From positions 558,001 to 622,000 of the forward strand of contig NZ_JBFAMC010000001.1 of NCBI RefSeq assembly GCF_040656415.1: 64,000 nt of DNA. The letters run 5' to 3'. The DNA comes from Rhodococcus_F sp040656415. GTDB taxonomy: Bacteria > Actinomycetota > Actinomycetes > Mycobacteriales > Mycobacteriaceae. Both the position numbers and the translations under genes were made by a program. The notes under the pieces were generated by a model. That model did not search any database. It was not told the origin of the DNA and saw only the letters and a list, made by a program, of their open reading frames with translations. Below, piece by piece: positions 33,718 to 43,053 of the stretch (the stretch's first letter is position 1; each line of letters begins with the position of its first letter).

Positions 33718-35358
33718 TCAGTCGGCGGCGGCCACGAGTGGCTCGAGTGTGAGGTCGGGCAACTCCTTCTGGATGTACTGCAACCGCCACTTGTCACTGA
33801 CGAGAGCGAGCATCACCCCGTCCGAGCGGGTGAATACCTCGACGCCGCGCTGGCGGTTCAGCTCGTCGGCGGACGCAGCGTCGGTTCGTCGCGCCACGGC
33901 GTAGCCGAGCGGCTCCATCCGGGCCTCGACGTTGAACTCGGCCTTCATACGTGCCGCGACCACCTCGAACTGCATCGGTCCGACGGCAGCCATGACGGGG
34001 GAGGCGTCGCCGCGGAGGTCGTTGCGGAGGATCTGTACGACACCTTCGGAGTCGAGCTGGTCCACGGCGCGCCGGAACTGCTTGTACTTGCCTGCGCTTT
34101 CAGCTCGCAAGATCGAGAAGTGCTCGGGGGCGAAGGACGGGATCGGCGGGAACTCGACCTTCTTGTCGAAGAACAGGGTGTGTCCGGGGGCGAGTGCCGT
34201 GGCGTTCACGAGCCCCACCACGTCGCCGGGGTACGCGGATTCGACCGTCGAACGTTCACGTCCGAACACGGTTTGTGCGTACTTGGTGGTGAAGGGCTTC
34301 CCGGTTTGGGCGTGGGTGACGACCATGCCGCGCTCGAATACGCCCGACACGATGCGCATGAACGCCAGTCGGTCACGGTGCGCCGCGTCCATGCCGGCCT
34401 GGACCTTGAAGACGACCGCACTGAACGGGTCGGTCACTTCGCGTGGTGTGCCGGTGACGTCCTCCCGAACGCCCGGCGCAGGCGCCAGTTCCACAAGGGT
34501 GTCGAGGATCTGCCGGACACCGAAGTTGAGCATCGCGGATGCGAAGATCAGCGGCGACGTCTGCCCTCCCAGGAACAGCTCTTGGTCGTGGTCTTGGCCG
34601 GTGGCCGAGAGTAGTTCGCTCTCCTCCACAGCGGTTTCCCATTCGGAGCCCTCCTTGGCGAGGGCGGAGTCGGCGTCCATTACCTCTTCGGGAGCGATCT
34701 TCGCACCACCCGCCGTGCGCGTGAATCGGATGTACTCGCGTGGAGCACCTCCCTCCCCGCGACGTAGCAATCCGCGGAAATCGCCCGCGATGCCCACCGG
34801 CCAGAACAGCGGGGTAGGGGTGAGGCCGATCCGTTCCTGGATCTCGTCGAGAAGTTCGAGCGGTGTCCTGCCTGGACGGTCCCATTTGTTGATGACCGTG
34901 ATCACCGGGATCCCGCGGTGGCGGCACACTTGGAACAGCTTCAGGGTCTGCGGTTCGAGGCCCTTCGCCGCGTCGATCAGCATGACGGCGGCGTCGACCG
35001 CAGTCAGGACCCGGTACGTGTCTTCCGAGAAGTCGGAGTGGCCAGGGGTGTCGACCAGGTTGATCACGTTGTCGACTACATCGCCTGCCGCCACCTCGGT
35101 GGATCGGTAGTTGAACTGCAGCGCCGTGGAACTGACCGAGATTCCGCGTGCCTTCTCCATCTCCATCCAGTCGGAGACCGTCGACTTGCGGCCTGCCTTG
35201 CCGTGGACTGCGCCTGCCTCGGAGATGACCTTCGCATGCAGAGCGAGAGCCTCGGTCAGCGTCGACTTACCTGCGTCGGGGTGCGAGATCACCGCGAAGG
35301 TCCGGCGGCGGAGAGCTTCGGCCCCGATGCCCTTGTCGGATTTCCCCTGTGGCGACAT
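33718..35358 (-). CDS. prfC: Peptide chain release factor 3
   Basis: The 546-residue translational GTPase has G1 ISHPDAGKSTL, a G2 region RGISVSSTALQF, G3 DTPGHSDFSEDTYR and G4 NKWDRPGR. RF3 releases RF1 and RF2 from the ribosome after termination. Met 35358 gives the usual family length; the frame continues upstream to TTG 35463 (weak GAGG), so the N-terminus is uncertain by up to 35 residues. It is divergent from the acyl-AMP ligase gene. Confidence 0.95.
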   Translation of the reverse strand: MSPQGKSDKGIGAEALRRRTFAVISHPDAGKSTLTEALALHAKVISEAGAVHGKAGRKSTVSDWMEMEKARGISVSSTALQFNYRSTEVAAGDVVDNVINLVDTPGHSDFSEDTYRVLTAVDAAVMLIDAAKGLEPQTLKLFQVCRHRGIPVITVINKWDRPGRTPLELLDEIQERIGLTPTPLFWPVGIAGDFRGLLRRGEGGAPREYIRFTRTAGGAKIAPEEVMDADSALAKEGSEWETAVEESELLSATGQDHDQELFLGGQTSPLIFASAMLNFGVRQILDTLVELAPAPGVREDVTGTPREVTDPFSAVVFKVQAGMDAAHRDRLAFMRIVSGVFERGMVVTHAQTGKPFTTKYAQTVFGRERSTVESAYPGDVVGLVNATALAPGHTLFFDKKVEFPPIPSFAPEHFSILRAESAGKYKQFRRAVDQLDSEGVVQILRNDLRGDASPVMAAVGPMQFEVVAARMKAEFNVEARMEPLGYAVARRTDAASADELNRQRGVEVFTRSDGVMLALVSDKWRLQYIQKELPDLTLEPLVAAAD

Positions 35359-35690
35359 TGCTGCCGAGGGAGTGCGGACGGCGCCGCCGTCGATAACGGC
35401 ACCGAGGTCATTTGATTCCGAATCGGCTCGAGTGGTGTCAGCCGCGTCGGACGGGGTAGTCAACGAAGAACCTCGCGAGGGTCGGATGGGCGTAGAGGAC
35501 CGTGTGGCCGGACCCCAGGTTACTCGGATGCCGAACGAGAGCTTCCAGTCGGATCCCTGAGGCAGCGATTCCACGCACAGCCAGCGGAGAGTAACGCTCG
35601 GACCCCTGTTCCGTATTAGTCACAGTAAGTCGTCGGAGTGCTCCGAATGAAGTTCGGCGGTCGGGCACTCCAAGTGCGGGAGGAGGGGTT

Positions 35691-37325
35691 TTGAGTAGAT
35701 TCACAGACGAGATGTACTCGACCGCGGCAGGCAGCACCAACGGTCTGAATACAGGTGAGCCGGGTGTGCCTGTGAGGCAGTCGTGGGGAGAGATCCACAA
35801 GATGTCCCGGCGGATGGCAGGGGCACTCGCCGAGGCAGGTATAGGACACGGCGACGCCATCGGCATCCTGGCCGGTCAACCGGTCGACATCGCACCCTCC
35901 TGCCAGGCCACGTGGATGCGTGGCGCTTCCGTCACGATGCTGCATCAGCCCACACCTCGTACCGACCTGGCCGTGTGGGCCGGGGACACCGAAACGGTCA
36001 TCACGATGATCGACGCGAAGGCGATCATCGTGGGGGCACCGTTCGACGCAGCGAAGCCATTGCTAGAGGAGCGCGGCATCCTGGTGCTGACGGTGGAGGA
36101 GTTGAAGGGCGGCACCGAGATCGGGCCCGTCGACACGTACGAGAGTGACATCGCCCTGCAACAACTCACGTCCGGTTCCACCGGTTCGCCCAAAGCGGTG
36201 CAGATCACGCACGAGAACTTCTACACCAACGCATACGCGATGATCGATCGCATCAAGTTCTCCATCGAGGACGATGTGATGGTCAGTTGGCTGCCGTTGT
36301 TCCACGACATGGGCATGGTCGGCTTTCTCAGCGTGCCCATGCAGGTCGGCGCCGAGGTCGTGAGCATCACCCCGTTGGACTTCCTGCGGACGCCTCTGCT
36401 GTGGGCGGAGCTGATGGGCAAATACAAGGGCACCGTCTCAGCAGCCCCCAACTTCGCGTACTCGCTGCTGGCCCGCCGCCTGGCACAGGCCGAGGACGGT
36501 GCCGTCGACCTCAGCACGGTCCGATACCTGTGGAACGGAGCCGAACCCGTCGACCCGGACACCATGGAGGCGCTTGCGACGGCCGGTGCACGGTTCGGTC
36601 TGAACCCGTCCGCGCTGGCCCCCGCCTACGGCATGGCAGAGACCACGCTCGCGGTGTCCATTCCCGACCCGGGGCAGGGTCCGGTCCTCGACTACGTCGA
36701 TCCCGACCTGCTAGAGGCGATGCAGCGGGCGGTTCCGTCGAGCAAGCCGAACGCACGCCCCATGCCCACGCTCGGGAAGATGGTGCCGAATCTCGAGGCC
36801 CGGATCGTCGACAGCGAAGGCGAAGTGCTCCCCACCCGCGGGGTGGGGATCATCGAGGTGCGTGGCAAGGCAGTCACCCAGGGCTACGTCACCGTCGCTG
36901 GGCTGGAGCCCGCGCAGGACGCCCACGGATGGTTCAACACCGGCGATGTCGGCTACTTCACCGAAGAAGGTCTCGTCGTGGTGTGTGGACGGGTCAAGGA
37001 CGTCATCATCATGGGCGGTCGAAACATCTACCCGACCGACATCGAGCGTGCCGCGGGGACGGTAGCCGGAGTGCGCCCAGGTAACGCGGTGGCGGTTCGC
37101 CTGGACGCCGGCCAGAAGAGGGAGAGCTTCGCCGTCGCAGTCGAGACCAATAACTACCAGGATCCCGAGGAGGTCAAACGCATCGAGCACGAAGTCGTGC
37201 ATGCGGTTTTCTCCGAAGTGGGGGTCCGTCCCCGCACGGTGGCCGTGCTCGGTCCCGGCAGCATCCCCAAGACGTCGTCCGGCAAACTGCGCCGCACCAC
37301 GTCCGTGACCCTCGTCGGCTCGTAG
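35691..37325 (+). CDS. Fatty-acyl-AMP ligase / acyl-CoA synthetase-like protein
   Basis: A 544-residue adenylate-forming enzyme: LTSGSTGSPKAVQITHEN is the P-loop (A3), AYGMAETT the A5 motif, GWFNTGDVGYF the A7 motif, and PKTSSGKLRR carries the A10 catalytic Lys. It activates a fatty acid as acyl-AMP, to pass to a carrier protein or CoA. No polyketide synthase is adjacent. The position beside pth-rplY matches the mycobacterial gene called pks16 (Rv1013), which is not a PKS. TTG 35691 is preceded by GGAGGAGGGG. Confidence 0.9.
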   Translation: MSRFTDEMYSTAAGSTNGLNTGEPGVPVRQSWGEIHKMSRRMAGALAEAGIGHGDAIGILAGQPVDIAPSCQATWMRGASVTMLHQPTPRTDLAVWAGDTETVITMIDAKAIIVGAPFDAAKPLLEERGILVLTVEELKGGTEIGPVDTYESDIALQQLTSGSTGSPKAVQITHENFYTNAYAMIDRIKFSIEDDVMVSWLPLFHDMGMVGFLSVPMQVGAEVVSITPLDFLRTPLLWAELMGKYKGTVSAAPNFAYSLLARRLAQAEDGAVDLSTVRYLWNGAEPVDPDTMEALATAGARFGLNPSALAPAYGMAETTLAVSIPDPGQGPVLDYVDPDLLEAMQRAVPSSKPNARPMPTLGKMVPNLEARIVDSEGEVLPTRGVGIIEVRGKAVTQGYVTVAGLEPAQDAHGWFNTGDVGYFTEEGLVVVCGRVKDVIIMGGRNIYPTDIERAAGTVAGVRPGNAVAVRLDAGQKRESFAVAVETNNYQDPEEVKRIEHEVVHAVFSEVGVRPRTVAVLGPGSIPKTSSGKLRRTTSVTLVGS

Positions 37326-37349
37326 ACTCGCGGCGTGGTGGCGGGGCGG

Positions 37350-37922
37350 CTAGTGCAGCTGGTTCTGTGCCGCCTCCAGTCCGACCTTCAACAGGAGTTC
37401 GACGGCATCGGCCGCCTGTTCGCAGACGAGGTCGAGCTCTTTGCGTTCGACCGTCGAGAACGGTTTCAGCACATACGATGCGGGGTCCATCCGCCCGGGC
37501 GGTCGCCCGATGCCGATGCGAGTACGTAGGTAGTCCTTGGTACCGAGCGAACTCGAGATGGACCGCAGGCCGTTGTGGCCGCCCTCGCCGCCACCCCGCT
37601 TCAGGCGGACCGTTCCGAAGTCGAGATCGAGTTCGTCGTGGACTACCACGATATTTGCAGGATCGATCGAGAAGAACCGGGCCAGTCCGGACACGGCATT
37701 ACCGGACAGATTCATGAACGATCTCGGTTTGGCGAGGATCATCGGGCGTCCCTCCAGGCGGCCCTGGAGGATGTCGGCGCCACTCTTCTTGTGTACGCCG
37801 AACCTGCCGCCCATGCGCCCGGACAGCACGCCGGCCACCATGAAGCCGATGTTGTGCCTGGTCTTTTCGTATTGTGAGCCGGGGTTTCCGAGGCCCACCA
37901 CCAAGGTCGTGTCTTCGCTCAC
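37350..37922 (-). CDS. pth: Peptidyl-tRNA hydrolase
   Basis: The 190-residue enzyme recycles peptidyl-tRNA. VVGLGNPGSQYEKTRHNIGFMV contains the catalytic His and conserved Asn; PRSFMNLSGNAV and HDELDLDFGTVRLKRGGGEGGHNGLRS are further family blocks. GTG 37922 has GGAAGG nine nucleotides upstream. It follows rplY across a hairpin, the same pairing as in mycobacteria. Confidence 0.97.
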   Translation of the reverse strand: MSEDTTLVVGLGNPGSQYEKTRHNIGFMVAGVLSGRMGGRFGVHKKSGADILQGRLEGRPMILAKPRSFMNLSGNAVSGLARFFSIDPANIVVVHDELDLDFGTVRLKRGGGEGGHNGLRSISSSLGTKDYLRTRIGIGRPPGRMDPASYVLKPFSTVERKELDLVCEQAADAVELLLKVGLEAAQNQLH

Positions 37923-37961
37923 CGACAGTGTCCTTCCCGTGCGTGAGGTCTCGTGAGACGA

Positions 37962-38006
37962 CGGCGGCGCGTCATCCGGACATCCATCCGGAACGACGCG
38001 CCGCCG
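37962..38006 (-). terminator. 12-bp stem hairpin between rplY and pth
   Basis: CGGCGGCGCGTC (37962-37973) pairs perfectly with GACGCGCCGCCG (37995-38006), with an inner TCCGGA repeat (37975-37980 and 37987-37992). It would form in rplY mRNA after the stop and may attenuate transcription into pth. There is no U-tract. Confidence 0.65.
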
Positions 38007-38042
38007 ACGTCAGTGCAGTGGCGAGAGGATCAGTTCTGCGCC

Positions 38043-38660
38043 CTACTCGGCGGCAGGAGCCTCTTCGGGCTCGGCCTCGGCTTCGACGACCGGCTCCTCT
38101 TCGAGATCGGCAGCCGTCGGGGCCGCGGCCACGTTGACGATGAGCAGATCCTCGTCAGCCTGCAGGGTCGCACCCTTGGGCAAGTCGACCTGACCGGCCA
38201 GGATCTGGGTGCCGATCTCGAGGCCCTCGACGGACACCTCGATCTGCTCGGGGATCTTCAGCGCATCCACTTCAAGTGAGATGGTGGTTGCGTCCTGCGC
38301 GATCAGCGAGCCGGAAGCGGCATCACCGGTCACGACGACGGGAACGTCGACGGTGACCTTCTCGCCCTTCTCGATCACGAGGAGGTCGGCGTGCTCGATG
38401 TACTTGCGGATCGGGTGGACCACGACAGACTTGGTGAGCGCGACCTGTTCCTTGCCCTCGATGTCGAGGGTCAGGATGGCATTCGTGCCGTGCGCGCGCA
38501 GGATGGCTGCGAAATCGCGGGAGGGCACATTCAGGTGGCGGGGGTCTTTACCGTGGCCGTACAGAACTGCGGGGACCTGGCCGTCGCGGCGGGCACGGCG
38601 AGCGGCGCCCTTACCGAACTCGGTACGTACGGCGGCTACGAGGCGATTTGCGTCGGACAT
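38043..38660 (-). CDS. rplY: 50S ribosomal protein L25, CTC form
   Basis: A 205-residue L25/CTC protein: EFGKGAARRARRDGQVPAVLYG is the 5S rRNA-binding L25 part, followed by the CTC beta domain and an acidic Ala/Glu tail (EEEPVVEAEAEPEEAPAAE). ATG 38660 has GGAG upstream; the longer frame to 38684 adds an unlikely SCRSRF stretch. It is a single-gene unit with pth downstream. Confidence 0.96.
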   Translation of the reverse strand: MSDANRLVAAVRTEFGKGAARRARRDGQVPAVLYGHGKDPRHLNVPSRDFAAILRAHGTNAILTLDIEGKEQVALTKSVVVHPIRKYIEHADLLVIEKGEKVTVDVPVVVTGDAASGSLIAQDATTISLEVDALKIPEQIEVSVEGLEIGTQILAGQVDLPKGATLQADEDLLIVNVAAAPTAADLEEEPVVEAEAEPEEAPAAE

Positions 38661-38909
38661 GGTGAAACGGCTCCTACAACTCAAAGCGGGCTACTGGCGT
38701 GCGGTTCGAGTCGACGAGGACGAACGCGCGACGGCCAGGAGCAAAGACGCCCGAACAAAGCCGTAGCCACGTCGATCACGGTGAGCCAGCCGATTGGAAT
38801 CTTCCAGTTCACCCTCGCCGAGACAACTCGACAAACTCTACCGGACGGTGCGCTGACCTGCTAATCGAGAAAGACCTGGAGGTGCACAGGGCCTCACGTG
38901 GAGTATCGC

Positions 38910-40388
38910 CTAGCCCGTGTGGGACCCGGCCGCACGGATTCCGGCGCGCCGGCCGTAGAAGCTGCCGTCGCCGAGTGAGGTGCCGCTGGCGTATCCGCCC
39001 GCGCACACACCCGACGTGCATCGCCCCGCGGCGAACAGGCCCGGAATCGGCTCTCCCGACACGTGAAGTACTTCGGAATCGATCGTCGTCCGTAGGCCAC
39101 CGAGCGGGAAGCCGAGCGTAAACCCGCGCAGGTCGATTGCCGCGACAGGTGAGCCGATCGGTTTCACCCACTCGGCCTTCTTGTGCAGTAGCGGATCCGT
39201 CCCGCCCTCGGCATGCCTGTTGTACATCTCGACGGTGGATTGGAGTGCGCCGGAGGGCATTCCCGCTTCGGATTCGAGTTCCGCGACCGTCTCGGCCACC
39301 CAGGTGGGCCGTATGCGCAGAAAGGGTGTGGCCGTGGTGGCGGCGGCGCCCGCTTCGTAAGAGGCCTCGTCGATGATGAGGAAGGCCTGGTTCTCCTGGT
39401 GGAACAGGGTCATCTGGCCGATCCGTCCCGAGTACGTGTCTTCCGGAACATAGCGCTGGCCAAGCCCGTTGACGAGGATTCCGCGAACGGTCAGCTGCGG
39501 ATCGCACACGAAAGCGACCTCGGTCGCGTCCATGTGAGCGAGATCGGCGCCCAGTGCCTGAGCCATCAGAATCGAGCGCCCGTCGTGTTCCTCGATGGCT
39601 GCGCCGGGACGTCCGATGAGCCGGGGTGCGTGGGCCTCGACCATTCTTTCGTTGTACGCGAAACCGCCGCTGGCAAGGATGACGCCGCGTCGCGCCCGGA
39701 CTGCAACCTCCTTGCCGTACCGTTTGGCGACGATCCCGACCACACGATCTGTGTCGTCGACGACGAGTGTCTGTGCGCGCATGTCGTATTCGGCGCGGAC
39801 CCCGAGCTCTCGAGCGGTTTCGACGAGCGGTTTCATCAGCATGTACCCACCGCCTCTCTCGCCCGTTCGCTTGTCCGACATCTGTGGAACGTGTCCACGC
39901 GGTGCGGGTGTCGCGATCTCGTTGAACGGCGCCGCGTTCTCCCCACCGGAGTACACGAGGCCGTCGTCGAACGGTGGCTCCCAACCAGGTTCGCCCCAGA
40001 AGGTCTCCTTGAACGGAACGCCGCAGTCGACCAGCCAGTTGTAGTGGTCGACACTTCCGTTGCAGTAGTCGGTGATCTTTTCCTCGTCGGCGCCGGGACC
40101 GAGCGCCGCCATCATGAACTTCTTCATGTTCTCGGGGGAGTCTTCGAAGCCGCATGCCTTCTGGAGTGGAGTCCCGCCGCCGAGGTAGATCAATCCACCC
40201 GCGAGTGCGGCGGCACCGCCCCATCCACTGGTGCGTTCGAGAACGAGGACATCTGCACCCGCGCGTGCTGCCTCGATGGATGCGGAAACACCGGCGATGC
40301 CGTAGCCCACGACCACGACGTCGGCCTCGTAAGCCCATTCGGTCACTTCTGTTGCGGGTCGGGGTCGGATCGGGGTGGAATCGGCCAT
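38910..40388 (-). CDS. FAD-binding dehydrogenase, ketosteroid dehydrogenase/fumarate reductase superfamily
   Basis: A 492-residue flavoprotein with VVVGYGIAGVSASIEAARAG (Rossmann loop), ERTSGWGGAAALAGG, a long catalytic insert, and a C-terminal FAD segment (GLFAAGRCTSGVCAGGYASGTSLGDG). The layout matches 3-ketosteroid delta1-dehydrogenases and related alpha/beta-desaturases. I cannot confirm the steroid-enzyme catalytic tyrosines, so a substrate is not assigned. It lies downstream of the egtE-like gene with a 118-nt gap. Confidence 0.85.
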   Translation of the reverse strand: MADSTPIRPRPATEVTEWAYEADVVVVGYGIAGVSASIEAARAGADVLVLERTSGWGGAAALAGGLIYLGGGTPLQKACGFEDSPENMKKFMMAALGPGADEEKITDYCNGSVDHYNWLVDCGVPFKETFWGEPGWEPPFDDGLVYSGGENAAPFNEIATPAPRGHVPQMSDKRTGERGGGYMLMKPLVETARELGVRAEYDMRAQTLVVDDTDRVVGIVAKRYGKEVAVRARRGVILASGGFAYNERMVEAHAPRLIGRPGAAIEEHDGRSILMAQALGADLAHMDATEVAFVCDPQLTVRGILVNGLGQRYVPEDTYSGRIGQMTLFHQENQAFLIIDEASYEAGAAATTATPFLRIRPTWVAETVAELESEAGMPSGALQSTVEMYNRHAEGGTDPLLHKKAEWVKPIGSPVAAIDLRGFTLGFPLGGLRTTIDSEVLHVSGEPIPGLFAAGRCTSGVCAGGYASGTSLGDGSFYGRRAGIRAAGSHTG

Positions 40389-40506
40389 GGATGGAGTCCT
40401 CTCAGTCGATCACAGACGAAGCGCGGCAACGACAATTCTCAGACCCTAACGTGCGAGGCGTCCGTGAACCCGAAAACCGGTCCAGGTGGGTCCGAGTCAT
40501 GCCGCG

Positions 40507-41682
40507 TCATCTGGCGAGCTGTCTGACTTCCGAGAGGAATCGTTCGAGGTCGTCTGGGGAGCAGAAGTAGTGCGGCGACGCCCGTACTACCGAGTCGAGT
40601 CCGCGTGCACTCATGTCCAGCAACGTATTTGCGCGCAGGCTCGACGTGACTGTGACGTTTCGTGCCGCCAACCGCTTGGTGACGTCGGCGGGATCCAGTC
40701 CGTCGATGGTGAACGACACTATTCCGCATCGGCGGGCGCCGAGATCACGCACGGTGACACCGGTCATATCGGTGAGTCCGGAGCGAAGGTGGTCGGCCGC
40801 GGTCAGCACGGCAGCTTCGACTTCCGACGGGCCGAGGTCCAAGAGATAGTCGACGGCAACACCGAGTCCGAGCCGTGCCGCGACGGCGCATTCCCAAGTT
40901 TCGAACTTGCTGGCATCGGTGACCGGCTGGTACGCGTCGGCGGCGGTCCACTCCGCACTGTGCAGATCAACTGAGGCGGGTTCGAGTGTCGCGATCAGTT
41001 CCGGACGGACGTACAGGAATCCGGTGCCCCGCGGCCCCCGTAGCCATTTCCGGCCTGTGCCGGAGAGGGCGTCGACGCCCAGTTCGCTGACGTCGATGGT
41101 GATCTGGCCGACGGATTGGCAGGCGTCGAGTAGCACCAGTGCCCCATGCGCGTGGGCCAGATCCGACACCTCGCGAACGGGGTTGACCAAACCGCTGTTG
41201 GTGGGCACATGGACGAGAGAGACGAGGCGGACACGGTCGTCGAGCAGATCTGCCAGGGCGTATACGTCGATCTGGCCAGTGGGATCGCTCGGGATCACGT
41301 CGATGGTCGCGCCCGCCTCCTGAGAGCGTTTCAAGAGAGCGATGGCGTTGCTGGCGTACTCGACCTCCGAGATCAGTACCCGGTCGCCGGGGCGGAGAGG
41401 GACGGCGTGAAAAAACCTGTTCCAGGAGGTGGTTGCGCCATCCGCCAAGGCGATGCTGTCGGCGTCGGCCCCGATCAATCGGCCCAGGGAGGTCTTCACT
41501 GCCGCGAGATCGCTGCTCCGCTCGATCGCCGCGACGTAACCGCCCACTTCGGCCTCTCGGCGCAGGTGCGCAAACATTGCATCCAGGACTTGCGTCGGCG
41601 AAAGCGAGGAACCGGCGCTCTCGAGGAACACCTTGTCCAGGCAGCCAGGTGTGTCCTGTCGCGCCTGCTCGAGGTCGAGCAT
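40507..41682 (-). CDS. egtE: Class V PLP-dependent enzyme, EgtE-like
   Basis: A 391-residue class V aminotransferase-fold enzyme: VEYASNAIALL, DACQSVGQITIDVSELGVDALSGTGRKWLRGPRGTGFLYV with the PLP-binding Lys, and RASPHYFCSPDDLERFL at the C-terminus. In ergothioneine synthesis EgtE removes the cysteine-derived carbons from the sulfoxide, giving ergothioneine. Location next to egtABCD supports EgtE, but general cysteine desulfurase-like enzymes look similar. Unlike in mycobacteria, it is divergent from egtA. GGGAGG lies seven nucleotides before ATG 41682. Confidence 0.78.
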   Translation of the reverse strand: MLDLEQARQDTPGCLDKVFLESAGSSLSPTQVLDAMFAHLRREAEVGGYVAAIERSSDLAAVKTSLGRLIGADADSIALADGATTSWNRFFHAVPLRPGDRVLISEVEYASNAIALLKRSQEAGATIDVIPSDPTGQIDVYALADLLDDRVRLVSLVHVPTNSGLVNPVREVSDLAHAHGALVLLDACQSVGQITIDVSELGVDALSGTGRKWLRGPRGTGFLYVRPELIATLEPASVDLHSAEWTAADAYQPVTDASKFETWECAVAARLGLGVAVDYLLDLGPSEVEAAVLTAADHLRSGLTDMTGVTVRDLGARRCGIVSFTIDGLDPADVTKRLAARNVTVTSSLRANTLLDMSARGLDSVVRASPHYFCSPDDLERFLSEVRQLAR

Positions 41683-41703
41683 GTGGATACCTCCCTCTGT
41701 GGG

Positions 41704-41812
41704 GTCAATTGACTCTGTGCGGTGAGACGGCTCGACGGGTACTCGTGCAAGTGAAAGTACTCCGATGAGCGTGCAAGGAGCGGCCCAGACACCTAATGTC
41801 TATAACGACATT
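41704..41812. promoter_or_regulatory. egtE/egtA divergent control region with two palindromes
   Basis: GTCAATTGAC (41704-41713) is a perfect 10-bp palindrome flanked by CTCTGTG direct repeats. AATGTC...GACATT (41795-41800 and 41807-41812) is a 6-bp inverted repeat around TATAAC, close to a possible -10 (TAATGT, 41794-41799) for egtA. Confidence 0.4.
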
Positions 41813-41838
41813 CAGGCGGCGCCCGAAGGGGAGGTCGG

Positions 41839-43053
41839 ATGGGTACGGCAGTTCAGTCGGCCGAGGGAACCCGCCTCACGTCGCGACCGGCGGCTGAGGC
41901 GTATCTCGGCGGTGTGTGCTTCAAGCTGGGTCCACCGCAGTTGATCGGCGCGGAATTGGAGTGGCTCACCGCGCAACCCCCTGATCGCGGCCGCCCAGAA
42001 CTTGCTTCGCTGGCCGCAGCACTCGGGCCACACACTCCCCAAACCATTGATCCCTCTTCTCCTGCTCAGCCTCTCCCTGGTGGCAGCGCCGTCACGGTCG
42101 AACCCGGTGGACAGATCGAGTTGTCCAGCGCTCCCTATCGCTCCGCACGTGAACTGTGCGACTATCTCGTCGCCGATCATGCGGTTCTGGCAGACCTCTT
42201 GTCGTCTCAGTCCATTCTCATGACGTCCGCGGCCGCCGATGACAGTCGGCCCGCGCAGCGACTGATGCAGTCGCCTCGATACCAGGTCATGGAATCACAC
42301 TTCGAGGAGATCGGGCCCTTCGGGAAGCTGATGATGTGCAACACCGCGGCAACGCAGATCAGCGTCGACGCAGGTGTCGATGCTGCCGCAGTTGAGGAGC
42401 GGTGGCGCCTTCTGTATGCAATCGGGCCGACCATGGTCGCGGCCTTCGCATGTTCGAGGCAATTGTTCGGGATACCCGAGGGCCAGTGGGCGTCGCAGCG
42501 AATGCGTACGTGGCTCGAACTGGACGCTCCCCGTACGATCGGTACTCCGAGCAGCGCCGACTATGCGTCATGGGTGCTGAACGCACCTCTGCTTTGCGTG
42601 TGCAACGACGGGGACGACTGGACGCCCCCAGCCGATGCGACATTCGGCGACTGGGTAGACGGGGCTCTGAGCGAAGTAATCGGGCGGCCGACAACGGCGG
42701 ACCTCGACTACCACCTCACCACGTTGTTCCCCCCGGTTCGCGCTGTCGGGCACATCGAGGTGCGCTATCTCGACGCGCAACCCGGCGATCTGTGGCGGGT
42801 TCCGATCGCGGCTATCGATGCGTTGCTGTCGGGTCCGGGGGTAATGGCCGAGGCACTCGACGTGGCCCTACCTACGGCGGGGTGCTGGAAAAGCGCTGCA
42901 CAATTCGGTCTACGTGACCTCGAGCTGCGTGCTTCGGCAACAGCTTTGCTGTCACTCGCGGCGTCGTACTCACCCGACCCAGAATTCGTCAGACTGCTCG
43001 ACGCCGCAGCCGAGCGATGCTGCCGAGGCCGAGCTCCGAGCGAGGAAAGCTGA
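41839..43053 (+). CDS. egtA: Glutamate--cysteine ligase EgtA
   Basis: The 404-residue enzyme is of the GCS2/EgtA type: LGGVCFKLGPPQLIGAELEWL at the N-terminus with the metal-binding Glu pair, GGQIELSSAPY, and HIEVRYLDAQPGDLWRVP. It makes gamma-glutamylcysteine, the sulfur donor for EgtB. GGGGAGG is placed four nucleotides before ATG 41839. The TGA overlaps the egtB ATG by one base. Confidence 0.93.
   Translation: MGTAVQSAEGTRLTSRPAAEAYLGGVCFKLGPPQLIGAELEWLTAQPPDRGRPELASLAAALGPHTPQTIDPSSPAQPLPGGSAVTVEPGGQIELSSAPYRSARELCDYLVADHAVLADLLSSQSILMTSAAADDSRPAQRLMQSPRYQVMESHFEEIGPFGKLMMCNTAATQISVDAGVDAAAVEERWRLLYAIGPTMVAAFACSRQLFGIPEGQWASQRMRTWLELDAPRTIGTPSSADYASWVLNAPLLCVCNDGDDWTPPADATFGDWVDGALSEVIGRPTTADLDYHLTTLFPPVRAVGHIEVRYLDAQPGDLWRVPIAAIDALLSGPGVMAEALDVALPTAGCWKSAAQFGLRDLELRASATALLSLAASYSPDPEFVRLLDAAAERCCRGRAPSEES

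Noticed and set aside
35359..35574. Extended N-terminus for RF3
   Set aside because: The extra 72 residues are Ser/Thr-rich and unlike the family. A shorter extension from TTG 35463 remains possible and is noted in the entry.
38809..40338. 509-codon frame inside the FAD dehydrogenase region
   Set aside because: It is a frame-shifted shadow rich in Arg; the 492-residue flavoprotein frame has the cofactor motifs.
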